A stretch of 64,000 nt of DNA from Cytobacillus sp. FSL H8-0458 (GCF_038002165.1 NZ_JBBOBR010000001.1:2480001-2544000), one strand, 5' to 3'; shown: positions 9,288-17,786, numbered from the stretch's first letter. The notes: generated by a model not told the origin, from the letters alone. Made by a program: numbers and translations.

Positions 9288-10291
9288 CAGCTCTTAGCTC
9301 CCCGGGAATTTTCTTTTATTAGACCTTCAATAATCGAATCTGCCGTAATCCCCGCTGCTTCTCCTTCAAAGTTTAAAAGGAGGCGGTGGCGCAGAACGGG
9401 ATAGGCAACATTTTTAAGGTCACCTATCGAAACATTGAACCTTCCTGAGCACAATGCTCTTGCTCTTGCCATATTTATCAGACTCTGGAGTCCGCGGGGA
9501 CCGCTGCCATATTGGACGTATTCTCTTACTGTTTCCGGTGCATCCTCTGAATCCGGGTGTGTGGCAGTGATCAGCCATACAGCATAATCGAGGATATCCT
9601 CTGATACGAGGATTTCTCTTGTGAGTTCCTGAAGAGCAACTACATCATTCAGCCCGGCCGCTTTATTTAAATGAGTATTTTGCACACCTGTAGTTCTCCT
9701 GGCAATTTCTTTTAATTCTTCCTGTGTCGGATATGCTACGTTTACCTTACATATAAACCGGTCGGTTTGGGCCTCCGGCAGAGGATATGTTCCTTCCATA
9801 TCAATCGGGTTTTGAGTTGCGAGAACAAAAAATGGCTTTTCCATCCTCTTGGTTTCACCCATTATAGTAACCGTTTTTTCTCCCATTGCCTCAAGCAGGG
9901 CACTTTGTGTTTTAGGTGTTGCCCTGTTAATTTCATCTGCAAGGATGATGTTGGCGAATATGGGCCCTTTATGGAAACTGAATGTTTGCCTGCCTGCTTC
10001 ATCAGGCTGAAGCAGCATAGTTCCGGTTATATCGGATGGCATTATATCAGGGGTAAATTGAATGCGGGAATATTTCAGATCCAGCACTTCTGCAATAGTC
10101 TTAATCAGCATGGTTTTACCAAGCCCAGGCAAACCTTCAAGCAAAACATGGCCGCCTGAGAATATGCTCCATAATACTTGTTCGACTACTTCCTCCTGGC
10201 CAACTATAAATGATTGAATTTCATCTCTCACTCTTGCAATAGTATCTGCTGCTTGTGCAAATTGCTGTTCTTTTTCCTGTGTTGCGGACAT
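9287..10291 (-). CDS. MoxR family AAA+ ATPase
   Basis: 334 aa, full family length. Walker A is GLPGLGKT, Walker B is ILADEINRA, and sensor 1 is FVLATQNPIDMEGTYPLPEA. The C-terminal lid domain ends near NARGAKS. MoxR ATPases act as chaperones that remodel or load cofactors into partner VWA proteins; three potential VWA partners are encoded immediately downstream. The ATG at 10291 was chosen because AAGGAG lies 8 nt before it; a GTG three codons upstream lacks that spacing. Substrate unknown. Confidence 0.93.
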   Translation of the reverse strand: MSATQEKEQQFAQAADTIARVRDEIQSFIVGQEEVVEQVLWSIFSGGHVLLEGLPGLGKTMLIKTIAEVLDLKYSRIQFTPDIMPSDITGTMLLQPDEAGRQTFSFHKGPIFANIILADEINRATPKTQSALLEAMGEKTVTIMGETKRMEKPFFVLATQNPIDMEGTYPLPEAQTDRFICKVNVAYPTQEELKEIARRTTGVQNTHLNKAAGLNDVVALQELTREILVSEDILDYAVWLITATHPDSEDAPETVREYVQYGSGPRGLQSLINMARARALCSGRFNVSIGDLKNVAYPVLRHRLLLNFEGEAAGITADSIIEGLIKENSRGAKS

Positions 10292-10296
10292 CGAAA

Positions 10297-11868
10297 TCAC
10301 TCCTTGTCAGGATCTATACTTGTAAAATAATTTTTAACGATTTCCTCTAAATCAGCCGGCAGCTTATACCGGTCGGTGCTCTTCCTGTATGACGCCTCAT
10401 AATTTCCAAATACCTCACTGTAAGGTCTGATCGTTCCTTTTAATACAGGACCTTCACCGTCAAACTGCTGGCCTGGAGTCCCCTGTCCAAGACTGCCGTT
10501 ATCACTTTCAATATTCGTCTTACCTTCAATACCTGATGGAATGGTGAGCAGATCCCTGGATCCCTGTCCGAGTCCGGCACCTCCTCCAAGACCGCTGCCT
10601 GAACCGCTCCCTGCGCCTGAGCCTGACCCTGCACCAGATCCCGAACCATTTCCGGTTCCGCTGCCTGAACCTGTTCCTGAGCTGCTGCCATTTCCGTTGT
10701 TTGGGCTATTGCCAGGCTGGTTTTGATTATTTTGCGGATTTGAATTATTCTGCTGCGCAGGCGGCGATGAATTAGGATTATTTGCCTGGCTCCCCGGCTG
10801 CCCGGGAGGCGCAAATGCAAGCTGTCCAGGCGGCATTCCATTGGCAGCCATTTGCTGCTGTAATGATAGCCCTGAACTCTGAAGAGCTTTTTGAGCTGCA
10901 GCGAGCTGTTTTAAGAGCTCCTCTGATTGCAAAGCCTTCTCCAGCTGTTCAATAAGTTTTGACAGCTCCTCTTCAGACAGCTGCCCCTCACTGCCGGTAA
11001 GCTGTTTCAATGCATTGCTTTGTTCTTCATTAAGTTCTTTCTTCTGCTTCTCAAGTTTTGCTAATTCTTCCCGGAAAGAAGCCAGATCTTTCTCCTCCAG
11101 CATTCGGCTTAATTGCTTTAAACCGCTATTATCAAGAGTGTTCTTCATGTTTTCCAGGCTCAGAGATTTTTCTTTTTCTTTGATTGCCTTTAATTCCAGG
11201 CTTTTTGTTTGTTTCGCAAGCTCCTTCAAAGCTTCCTCAGCAGACTTTTTTTCTGCAATCTTCTCTTTCGCTTTCTCTAATGCTTTTTTTACTTCAGGAT
11301 TCTTTTCTTTTTCAGCTTTTTTCTCAAGTTCCTCTTTTGCTTCTTCAACTAACTTGTTTTCCTTCTCCCATTTTTGAGCCAATTCCATTTTCTCTCCCGG
11401 AATCATGTATAAAAGTACTGCCAGGCCTAGAAAAGCCAAACACATTAAAACAGGTTTAGGGTGGATGAAAACCTTCTTCCTGCCTAAAACCTGATGGTGT
11501 ACCTTTTTCATATGCTTTACTGCATCTGCAAGCTGCAATCTTGCCAGAACAGCATCATCCAAAAGGAAAGAATGGGCTGTAATGACCCTGTCTTCTCCTA
11601 CAAACCCGTTATACAATGCAGCTGCCTGGATTATGTCAGGCCGCTTCTTCCAAATTCGAAAAGCTGCGACAAAAGCTGAGAGCAAAATAATCAGCAGAAA
11701 ATAGTTTTGCAGGTATGGGATAACGAAAATTCTTGCTAAAACCATAAGACAACAGGCCAAGACAGCGGCTGCTAAAAGGAACACCTGAAATTCCTTAATG
11801 ATCAGCTGAATGAGGAGCTGTCTTTTTACCGGTTTTAAGAGTTTAAGATATTGATTGCGGTCTTCCAC
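10297..11868 (-). CDS. Coiled-coil membrane protein with low-complexity Gly/Ser tract
   Basis: 523 aa. Hydrophobic segments near 31-47, 55-71 and 140-156 form a membrane anchor. Residues about 160-330 are a highly charged Glu/Lys/Leu coiled coil. An Asn/Gln/Pro-rich stretch (about 345-381) runs into a Gly/Ser/Ala repeat tract (about 382-440, units like GSGSGTGNGSGSGAG). The end is a conserved-looking tail with VFGNYEASYRKSTDRYKLP. The architecture recalls the DUF4175-type proteins encoded beside MoxR clusters; that link is inference. GTG at 11868 has AAGGGA 8-9 nt upstream; the frame stays open to 11943 without a good start. A strong hairpin lies just upstream. Confidence 0.7.
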   Translation of the reverse strand: MEDRNQYLKLLKPVKRQLLIQLIIKEFQVFLLAAAVLACCLMVLARIFVIPYLQNYFLLIILLSAFVAAFRIWKKRPDIIQAAALYNGFVGEDRVITAHSFLLDDAVLARLQLADAVKHMKKVHHQVLGRKKVFIHPKPVLMCLAFLGLAVLLYMIPGEKMELAQKWEKENKLVEEAKEELEKKAEKEKNPEVKKALEKAKEKIAEKKSAEEALKELAKQTKSLELKAIKEKEKSLSLENMKNTLDNSGLKQLSRMLEEKDLASFREELAKLEKQKKELNEEQSNALKQLTGSEGQLSEEELSKLIEQLEKALQSEELLKQLAAAQKALQSSGLSLQQQMAANGMPPGQLAFAPPGQPGSQANNPNSSPPAQQNNSNPQNNQNQPGNSPNNGNGSSSGTGSGSGTGNGSGSGAGSGSGAGSGSGSGLGGGAGLGQGSRDLLTIPSGIEGKTNIESDNGSLGQGTPGQQFDGEGPVLKGTIRPYSEVFGNYEASYRKSTDRYKLPADLEEIVKNYFTSIDPDKE

Positions 11869-11892
11869 CGATATCATTCCCTTATTATAAAT

Positions 11893-11927
11893 TTCGGGCA
11901 ATCCCCTCTCCAGGGGATTTGCCCGAA
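11893..11927. promoter_or_regulatory. Strong hairpin in the leader of the coiled-coil gene
   Basis: ATTTCGGGCAATCCCC and GGGGATTTGCCCGAAT pair almost perfectly (one bulged base) around a 6-nt loop, 25 nt before the likely GTG start. On the minus strand it is followed by TTTATAATAAGGGA rather than a T run, so it looks like a translation- or stability-related leader hairpin, not a terminator. Confidence 0.6.
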
Positions 11928-11935
11928 TAAAGTGA

Positions 11936-12330
11936 AACTTCAATCAGTGGGGGGCTTTATCCCCCAATGATTGTTAGTTGAGGCCCACGGAAAGTGGGTC
12001 ACAAAGACGTTGCCACAGGACAAGGAAATCTACGGCAGCGATACCTCGCACGACCGAAAGCGGCAGCTTTTGGGAGGACGTGGCGTTCTTAGTCTTTGTC
12101 CTTCTTTCGGGCCTTTACATTATAAAGCGAGGCGACTTGCCTTGGGGTGACAAGCATAAGACGAGCAGATGCTGGGAAGTGCTTTTCTTCCCATCAGCTG
12201 ATTGGCTTATGACCTCGAGCCCCTAGGAGCCGCAGCTAGATTGGGCAGTTTGACTCCCACTTATCCTCCTTTGATTCCTCTTAGTCTTGAAGTGGGGGTA
12301 TTACTGTCCGTTAGACTAACGATAAACTCT
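11936..12330 (-). ncRNA. Structured gene-free element, possible transposon-associated RNA
   Basis: No credible gene occupies this region. Read on the minus strand it folds into a series of helices. CCCACTT/AAGTGGG (about 12293-12254) is the first. A long-range ACAAAGAC/GTCTTTGT pair joined with GCCAC/GTGGC spans about 12100-12001, then CCCAC/GTGGG near 11996-11981. Last is a CAATCATTGGGGG...CCCCCCACTGATTG hairpin at 11973-11941. Compact GC-rich helices and little coding potential resemble the RNAs of IS200/IS605-type elements (omega-RNA or HEARO-like), but I cannot confirm the family and no tnpB or iscB frame is present. A separate hairpin repeat is nested at 12126-12240. Confidence 0.5.
12126..12240. 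repeat. Long copy of structured intergenic repeat, nested
   Basis: About 115 bp starting AAGCGAGGCGAC and ending GCAGCTAGA. It shares the blocks GACAAGCATAAGACGAGC and GATTGGCTTATGACCTCGAGC with the element at 49606-49727. Stems: CCTTGGGG/CCCCTAGG, CATAAG/CTTATG, CAG/CTG and apical GGGAAG/CTTCCC. The non-shared stem bases differ between copies yet still pair. It interrupts the surrounding structured element. Confidence 0.8.
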
Positions 12331-13177
12331 AGCCCTTTCTCATATTGGGACGGAGTTTTATAATGCTAAGCAGCACTGCTCCAATGAAAATCAAAGTATA
12401 TGAAATTAAGTAAGAAATCCACAAAGGAAATTCAATGCCTGTTGATCTTGTAATCTCATTGGTCATTTCCGGCTCAAAGGTACTCATCAGAATAATGACC
12501 GGATTGAGCATAGCCGGGAAATATGCCAGCGGATTCGTCGGCTGAGTTCCAGTATACCCATATGCATTTGTTAATTGCATAAAAATTAAAGCAAGGAAAG
12601 CCGTTCCGCCTGCTAAGAATAAAGTAACCCCATAGGTGGTAACCATCGAGACAATGGTTTTTCTGATTAGCGTTGAAAATAAGACTCCAATGCTGCCGTA
12701 AACCACGATTGTAAACAAATAAAATCCCATTGTCGTAAGCAGCTGGCCTGGAGAAATACCTCCAAATAAAAACACAAAGCTATAGAGAGGCAAACTTGCC
12801 GCAATCAGCAGAATTAAATATGAAATGGAAGAGATCAGCTTGCTTAATATTATGCTTGAGGAGCTTTGAGTCGTCGTGAGCATGATATTTAAGGTCTGCC
12901 TCTCTCTTTCACTGCTGATAACGCCTGCTGTTAATCCAGGGGTAATAAATAGAATCAAACCAAGCTGCAATATAGATAAAACCATAAACATTGTCCGGCT
13001 CTGTTCCGGTTTAAAAAAGCCCTGCATGTTGTTTGACAGTGATTCAATAAAAATGAATCCAACAATGATAAGCCCTAATGCCAAGAGGTAAAATAGGACC
13101 CCAAGGTAACTTTTAAAGCTTCGGAAGCGGAGCTTAAATTCTTTATTCAGTACAGGATTTACGACTAAATTCTTCAT
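12329..13177 (-). CDS. ABC transporter permease (ABC-2 type)
   Basis: 282 aa with six predicted membrane helices, the first at YLGVLFYLLALGLIIVGFIF and the last at LISYTLIFIGAVLLSIIKL. The segment GVISSERERQTLNIMLTT is the ABC-2 coupling-helix motif that touches the ATPase. The start overlaps the ATPase gene by 4 nt. ABC-2 permeases export or gate lipids, polymers or peptides; the substrate is unknown. With the upstream secreted protein it may form a membrane machine comparable to Gld-type ABC modules, which is inference. Confidence 0.88.
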   Translation of the reverse strand: MKNLVVNPVLNKEFKLRFRSFKSYLGVLFYLLALGLIIVGFIFIESLSNNMQGFFKPEQSRTMFMVLSILQLGLILFITPGLTAGVISSERERQTLNIMLTTTQSSSSIILSKLISSISYLILLIAASLPLYSFVFLFGGISPGQLLTTMGFYLFTIVVYGSIGVLFSTLIRKTIVSMVTTYGVTLFLAGGTAFLALIFMQLTNAYGYTGTQPTNPLAYFPAMLNPVIILMSTFEPEMTNEITRSTGIEFPLWISYLISYTLIFIGAVLLSIIKLRPNMRKG

Positions 13178-14109
13178 GTCAGCTCAACTCCCTTTGTAAT
13201 TTCCATAAAGACATCTTCCAGGTCTGTTTCCGCTTCTGCAAAGCTGGTGATGGCCAGATTACTTAATATGGCTCTTTTAAGAAGTTCTGTTTGCTCTTCA
13301 GGCGTCCCTTTATAAATAAACTGAAAAGATAACCCGTCCTCCAGCAAAGATAATTTAAAAATATTTGGGTCATCTTCGAAAAAGGAGATGGCATTTTCAG
13401 CACTCCCATGAACTTTTACAAGAATCAGCCTTTCTCCTCTAAGCTGCGACTGGATATCAGCAACAGACCCCTGAGCCACAAGTTTACCCTGATCAATAAT
13501 GCCAATGGTATCACACATTTCTGCAAGCTCAGGCAGAATATGTGAAGATATTAAAATCGTCTTGCCCATGCTTTTCAATTCTTTTAATATTTCCCTCATT
13601 TCTACCCTTGCTCGCGGGTCAAGTCCTGATGCAGGTTCATCCAGAATCAGCACTTCAGGGTCATGAATCAGGCATCTTGCCAGGCATAGACGCTGTTTCA
13701 TCCCTCTTGATAGAAGGTCCACGTATGACTCTCTTTTATGTGACAAGTTGACAAGGTCGAGCAGCTGTGGAATCAGCTTCTCGCGTTCTGCGAATGGAAT
13801 ACCGTAACTTGCACCGTAGAAGTGAAGATACTCATCAGCCTTAAGCTGATCATAAACCCCGAAGAAGTCCGGCATATAGCCAATTTGCTTTCGTACGAGC
13901 TTTGGCTCCTTTTGCACATCATACCCGTTTACATAAGCGGATCCCGAAGTTGGGGCAAGCAGTGTTGCCAAAATGGAAAATGTTGTGGATTTTCCTGCAC
14001 CATTCTGTCCGACAAAACCAAAGACACTGCCTTTTTCAATAGTAAGATTTAAGGAATCAAGTGCTGTGAATTTTCCATATCGTTTCGTTAAATCTATTAT
14101 TTCGATCAT
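13174..14109 (-). CDS. ABC transporter ATP-binding protein
   Basis: 311 aa. Walker A is GFVGQNGAGKST (about 31-42), the Q-loop is GYMPDFFG, the ABC signature is LSRGMKQRL, Walker B is VLILDEPASGLDP, and the H-loop is ISSHILPELAEMCD. The C-terminal 90 residues form the extra domain common in ABC-2 type exporters. It pairs with the permease that overlaps its 3' end by 4 nt. Its own start overlaps the preceding gene by 4 nt, with GGAGGTGG as ribosome site. Confidence 0.93.
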   Translation of the reverse strand: MIEIIDLTKRYGKFTALDSLNLTIEKGSVFGFVGQNGAGKSTTFSILATLLAPTSGSAYVNGYDVQKEPKLVRKQIGYMPDFFGVYDQLKADEYLHFYGASYGIPFAEREKLIPQLLDLVNLSHKRESYVDLLSRGMKQRLCLARCLIHDPEVLILDEPASGLDPRARVEMREILKELKSMGKTILISSHILPELAEMCDTIGIIDQGKLVAQGSVADIQSQLRGERLILVKVHGSAENAISFFEDDPNIFKLSLLEDGLSFQFIYKGTPEEQTELLKRAILSNLAITSFAEAETDLEDVFMEITKGVELT

Positions 14110-16481
14110 TTCGCCACCTCCCCTTTTATTGTTACAGCCGGCAATGGAACGAATGGATCTCCCTGTGAAGATTTAATAAGCTTCAAAATAAATTGACCCT
14201 CTTTTGAAACATACTGAGACAAGTTATCTTTACTTGTCAGCTTTAAGCTCCTTTGATCCGGTTCAATCGGCAGCCATTCACCTGTTTTATGGTTTTTTAA
14301 TGAATACTGTACGTTTTGGCTATTAATCCTTACCGAAATTTCTTCCAGTTTATAGGTTTTCTCTTTAAGCTGCTTCGGAAGGCTTAGAGAATATTCATAT
14401 TCACCGTCTTCAAGCATCATTTCACCACTCGTACTATCCATGCCTTTTTCATAAATCTGTCCCTTAATCACATTCCAATCAGCTGCCATCATGCCATCCT
14501 TCAATGTAAATTCGCCGGAAAACTCATTTTTGGCCTCAAATGGCTGAACAATCAGATTGGTGTTATTCTCTTTTGCTTTCTTCCCTTTCATGGTTACATC
14601 AATGACAGATTCTCTTGTAATTCCTGCAAGGACTGGCTGTGCAATATCTCCCAGCAGAAATGTATTAGAAGCATATTGAAGCCTTTCTTTTCTTAATTTA
14701 TTAATATCATTTTGGCTATTGGAAGGATTTCCTCCATTAAATGCCCCTCCGTACGGTCTGCTCAGAAGGGACTGTTTTGTGGCTTTATCTACTTTAATGG
14801 TCTCACCTTTTTTAATTGAACCCAGTTTAATTGTTTCGTTTCCTGACCAAATATATAATTCTTCAAAATCAAAGTCACTTTGGTTTTGAATTGTTCCTGT
14901 TAATCTTTTTTCTTTAAGGGTGATATCTGCTGTCAATTTCCCATTTATTTCTGTTTGAGCTTTTCCGTAAATGGTTTTAGATGACCAATATTCTACCTCT
15001 GGGAAAATTATCTCATTGTTTTTTACTCTTTCAGCCATAATTCCGCCTCTAAGCGGGTCAGATGACGTGGAATTGTTTGAATAAACCACAGCATTATATT
15101 CACCTTTTGGCATTGAGAGGATGTATTCACCGCTTTTATTTGACAGCAGGGTTGAAGCCTGATAACCGGTAAGCAGATTGTTATTCACTTTATATATCCC
15201 CATCTGGTTCAGCTGCGGCTGAGAAATTCTGTCTTTTGCTCCCATTCCAAAGACAGCTGCACCCATTAAAATGGCTATAGAAGGAATGATCCACCAGGAA
15301 TGCTCCCGTTTATCAAGCTTTCTTAACACAAAATAAAGCACAGGCACTATTAGAATAATATAACCGGCAAAAAGTCCAATAAGCTGTCCGACTGAAAAAT
15401 TGGATGCAGGAAAGAATTCATTTATTTCTGCAAATTCCCAATAAAGCTGGTCAAGATAATCCTGTGAATAGGGGCTTGATCCAATGCCTGAACCTGATGC
15501 CTGTTTAATATAGCCTTCAAACCATGTGTCATAACCCTGCCATGAAGATAAAGGCTCATCCCCCAATGAAAAAGCTGTCTGCAAAATTGTCCCGCTTCCA
15601 TACTCCTTTTTCAACGCTGCAGGGAGATCGCCACTTTTTGCAATAACTTCTGCACTCTTATCAACCGGACCAGTGAAGAAGTTGAGCTCATCAAATTTTG
15701 GCTCCTCTCCCTTTGCCGGCTGAAGGAATTTGACTGGAGCGGATGCCTCATTTTCTGATTTCATCGGCAGCAGTGAATATAAATTTCCATAGGAGCCGCT
15801 GGCATCTGGTCCTCCCCCGGCAATCAATGTTCCACCACTGAATATCCAGTCCCTTATAGCTTTTTGCTGTTTTTCACTAAGCTGGGAAACCTTAAATTCA
15901 TCAATAAGCAAGTAATCGAGTGTCTCCAGCCCTGTTGCATCATCCGGCAAATCTTCCCCTTTAAGTTCAAGCAGCGATTTAGAAGGAAGTGTTCTAAGCT
16001 CTTTTACACGGTCATAGTTTTCACTTAGAACTCCAATTACTTCAGTAGCCATATCTACAAATTTAGGCTTTAGTGTATTTTCTCCTTTAAATCTAACTTT
16101 TTTTCCGTCTTCCCAATCTCCTTCATAAAGAGTCAGCAATGGAATATTCTGATACATGGAGGGGTGGTCCTCCGTCATTCCAGGTATGGAAACCAGATAT
16201 TCCTTAGCTGTTCCGGCAGGCAGCTCTACTTTTACAGAAACCGCACCGCTGGTATTGTAGGATGGATGGTAACTTATCAGCAAATCTCCGCTAAATGCGT
16301 CACCTGAATTTTCCATCTTAATACGCAGAGGAAATCCCTCTCCTCTTTTTACTTTTCCGTCAAAGCCCTCATCAAGAGTAACTTTAATGCCTGTACCGGC
16401 AGCTTCTGCTGATTGGAATGGATGAAACAATAACACAAAGCAGAATAAAACCATAATGATTACTTTTAATTTACCGTGCAA
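14106..16481 (-). CDS. Large secreted/membrane protein with GATase-like fold, ABC-linked
   Basis: 791 aa, first gene of the accessory block. A signal peptide (about 1-29, ending AEA) is followed by a beta-sandwich (ISYHPSYNTSG). An amidotransferase-like alpha/beta segment lies at about 145-230 (YLLIDEFKVSQLSEKQQKAI, then FSGGTLIAGGGPD). The cysteine nucleophile of true GATases is not visible, so it is probably non-catalytic. Two membrane helices near 365-413 (GYIILIVPVLYFVLRKL; IPSIAILMGAAVFGMG) precede a long beta-rich C-terminal region. TTG at 16481 was chosen because GGGGAG lies 6 nt before it and a signal peptide follows; the frame is open to 16601 without a good site. Function not known. 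Confidence 0.8.
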   Translation of the reverse strand: MHGKLKVIIMVLFCFVLLFHPFQSAEAAGTGIKVTLDEGFDGKVKRGEGFPLRIKMENSGDAFSGDLLISYHPSYNTSGAVSVKVELPAGTAKEYLVSIPGMTEDHPSMYQNIPLLTLYEGDWEDGKKVRFKGENTLKPKFVDMATEVIGVLSENYDRVKELRTLPSKSLLELKGEDLPDDATGLETLDYLLIDEFKVSQLSEKQQKAIRDWIFSGGTLIAGGGPDASGSYGNLYSLLPMKSENEASAPVKFLQPAKGEEPKFDELNFFTGPVDKSAEVIAKSGDLPAALKKEYGSGTILQTAFSLGDEPLSSWQGYDTWFEGYIKQASGSGIGSSPYSQDYLDQLYWEFAEINEFFPASNFSVGQLIGLFAGYIILIVPVLYFVLRKLDKREHSWWIIPSIAILMGAAVFGMGAKDRISQPQLNQMGIYKVNNNLLTGYQASTLLSNKSGEYILSMPKGEYNAVVYSNNSTSSDPLRGGIMAERVKNNEIIFPEVEYWSSKTIYGKAQTEINGKLTADITLKEKRLTGTIQNQSDFDFEELYIWSGNETIKLGSIKKGETIKVDKATKQSLLSRPYGGAFNGGNPSNSQNDINKLRKERLQYASNTFLLGDIAQPVLAGITRESVIDVTMKGKKAKENNTNLIVQPFEAKNEFSGEFTLKDGMMAADWNVIKGQIYEKGMDSTSGEMMLEDGEYEYSLSLPKQLKEKTYKLEEISVRINSQNVQYSLKNHKTGEWLPIEPDQRSLKLTSKDNLSQYVSKEGQFILKLIKSSQGDPFVPLPAVTIKGEVAK

Positions 16482-16661
16482 CCCTATCTCCCCTTTAAAT
16501 ATCGTAAGTATTAGCTTTTTATATTTATAGGCAGCTTCTATAACAATGATTATTGCCAGCCTGATAACTTCTTCGATTGTATAGACGCAGCTTAATGACA
16601 AAAAGTTCCTGAGGATATTAAAATAATTTGTTTTACAGGTTTCTTGATGAAGAACAACATC

Positions 16662-16683
16662 ATTATAGTGTAATTTTACACTA
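16662..16683 (-). promoter_or_regulatory. Candidate promoter with perfect palindromic operator
   Basis: TAGTGTAA and TTACACTA form an 18-bp inverted repeat with a 2-bp centre (16666-16683). It overlaps the upstream edge of a TATAAT -10 box (16662-16667, minus strand). The -35 region is weak (AAATTT at 17 nt). It sits about 180 nt before the first gene of the accessory block, just past the ftsY terminator, so it may be the controlled promoter of that block. No regulator gene is nearby. Confidence 0.5.
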
Positions 16684-16732
16684 AAAATTTAACTTTTTAA
16701 ACTATTTTTTATTTTCATTCTATTATCTTTAT

Positions 16733-16770
16733 TATAAAAAACAGCCTGAGAACGGATTCTCAGGCTGTTT
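16733..16770 (-). terminator. Intrinsic terminator of smc-ftsY unit
   Basis: The minus strand reads ACAGCCTGAGAA, a 4-nt loop, TTCTCAGGCTGT, then a TTTTTT run. It lies directly after the ftsY stop and separates ftsY from the accessory block. Confidence 0.92.
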
Positions 16771-16784
16771 AATCAGTAATATTT

Positions 16785-17786
16785 TTATTCTTCCTCTTCT
16801 TCTGCTTCTTTTTCAACTATGTCGGCAAAGAGTCCATAGACATATTGTTCTGCAATAAATTCCTGCAGGTCATCCATTTTTTCACCTAAACCTACGAATT
16901 TCACAGGTATTTCCAGCTCGTTTCTAATTGCCAGAACGATGCCGCCTTTTGCAGTACCATCCAGCTTTGTAAGAACGATACCGGAAACATCTGTTGCTTC
17001 CTTGAAGGTCTTAGCCTGAATCATTGCATTTTGTCCGGTAGTAGCGTCAAGAACAAGCAATACTTCGTGCGGGGCACCAGGTACTTCTCTTTCAATTACG
17101 CGCTTTACCTTTTCCAATTCTTTCATCAAATTGACTTTATTTTGGAGACGTCCCGCTGTATCACAGATTAAAATATCGGCCTTGCGCGACTTTGCAGACT
17201 GAACAGCATCATACATGACAGCTGCAGGATCAGAGCCCGCTCCCTGCTTAATGACATCAACACCGACGCGTTCACCCCAAACCTCAAGCTGTTCAATTGC
17301 TCCTGCACGGAAAGTATCACCTGCTGCAAGAAGGACATTTTTCCCTTCACTTTTGAACTTATGGGCAAGTTTTCCGATTGTCGTTGTTTTTCCGACACCG
17401 TTAACACCAACAAACAGGATAACCGTAAGGCCATCTGTCTGTATATTTAGTTCTGTCGTGGTTTCGCCTGCGCTGTCATAAATCTCTACAAGCTTCTCAG
17501 AAATTACTCCCTGAACCACGCGCGGATCTTGAATATTCTTGCGCTTTACTTCTCTTCTCAGCTCATCCACCAGTTCCATGACAGTGTCAAATCCGACATC
17601 TGCCCCGATTAAGATTTCTTCCAGCTCCTCGAAAAATTCCTCATCCACTTTCCGGTATCTTGAAACAAGGTCATTTACTTTATTTGAAAAATTATCACGC
17701 GTTTTGGTTAATCCGTCTTTAAACTTTTCTGTAACACTATCTGTCTGCTTTGTGATTTTTTCTTTTAGTTTTTTAAAGAAACTCAT
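16785..17786 (-). CDS. ftsY: Signal recognition particle receptor FtsY
   Basis: 333 aa. FtsY is the membrane-docking GTPase that pairs with Ffh to hand ribosomes to SecYEG. It has an N-terminal amphipathic basic helix ([14 protein letters not shown]), an N domain, and a G domain with P-loop [15 protein letters not shown] (about 128-142), DTAGRLQNK and [10 protein letters not shown]. It ends in an acidic run (EKEAEEEEE). The A domain is minimal, as in other Bacillus. It follows smc by 69 nt and ends with a strong terminator. Confidence 0.98.
   Translation of the reverse strand: MSFFKKLKEKITKQTDSVTEKFKDGLTKTRDNFSNKVNDLVSRYRKVDEEFFEELEEILIGADVGFDTVMELVDELRREVKRKNIQDPRVVQGVISEKLVEIYDSAGETTTELNIQTDGLTVILFVGVNGVGKTTTIGKLAHKFKSEGKNVLLAAGDTFRAGAIEQLEVWGERVGVDVIKQGAGSDPAAVMYDAVQSAKSRKADILICDTAGRLQNKVNLMKELEKVKRVIEREVPGAPHEVLLVLDATTGQNAMIQAKTFKEATDVSGIVLTKLDGTAKGGIVLAIRNELEIPVKFVGLGEKMDDLQEFIAEQYVYGLFADIVEKEAEEEEE

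Noticed and set aside
10541-10726. Proline-rich plus-strand frame
   Set aside because: It is the antisense of the Gly/Ser tract of the coiled-coil gene; its composition is explained fully by that.
10440-10841. 133-codon minus-strand frame within the coiled-coil gene
   Set aside because: Composition bias from the repetitive tract creates long open alternative frames; start and ribosome site are lacking.
11868-11900. TATAAT near 11884-11889 as a promoter for the coiled-coil gene
   Set aside because: The implied transcription start would fall downstream of the ribosome site and leave the gene without one, and the -35 is poor.
11978-12226. Plus-strand 82-codon frame across the structured element
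   Set aside because: It runs through several helices and a repeat, has no ribosome site, and resembles no protein; it is chance coding in structured DNA.
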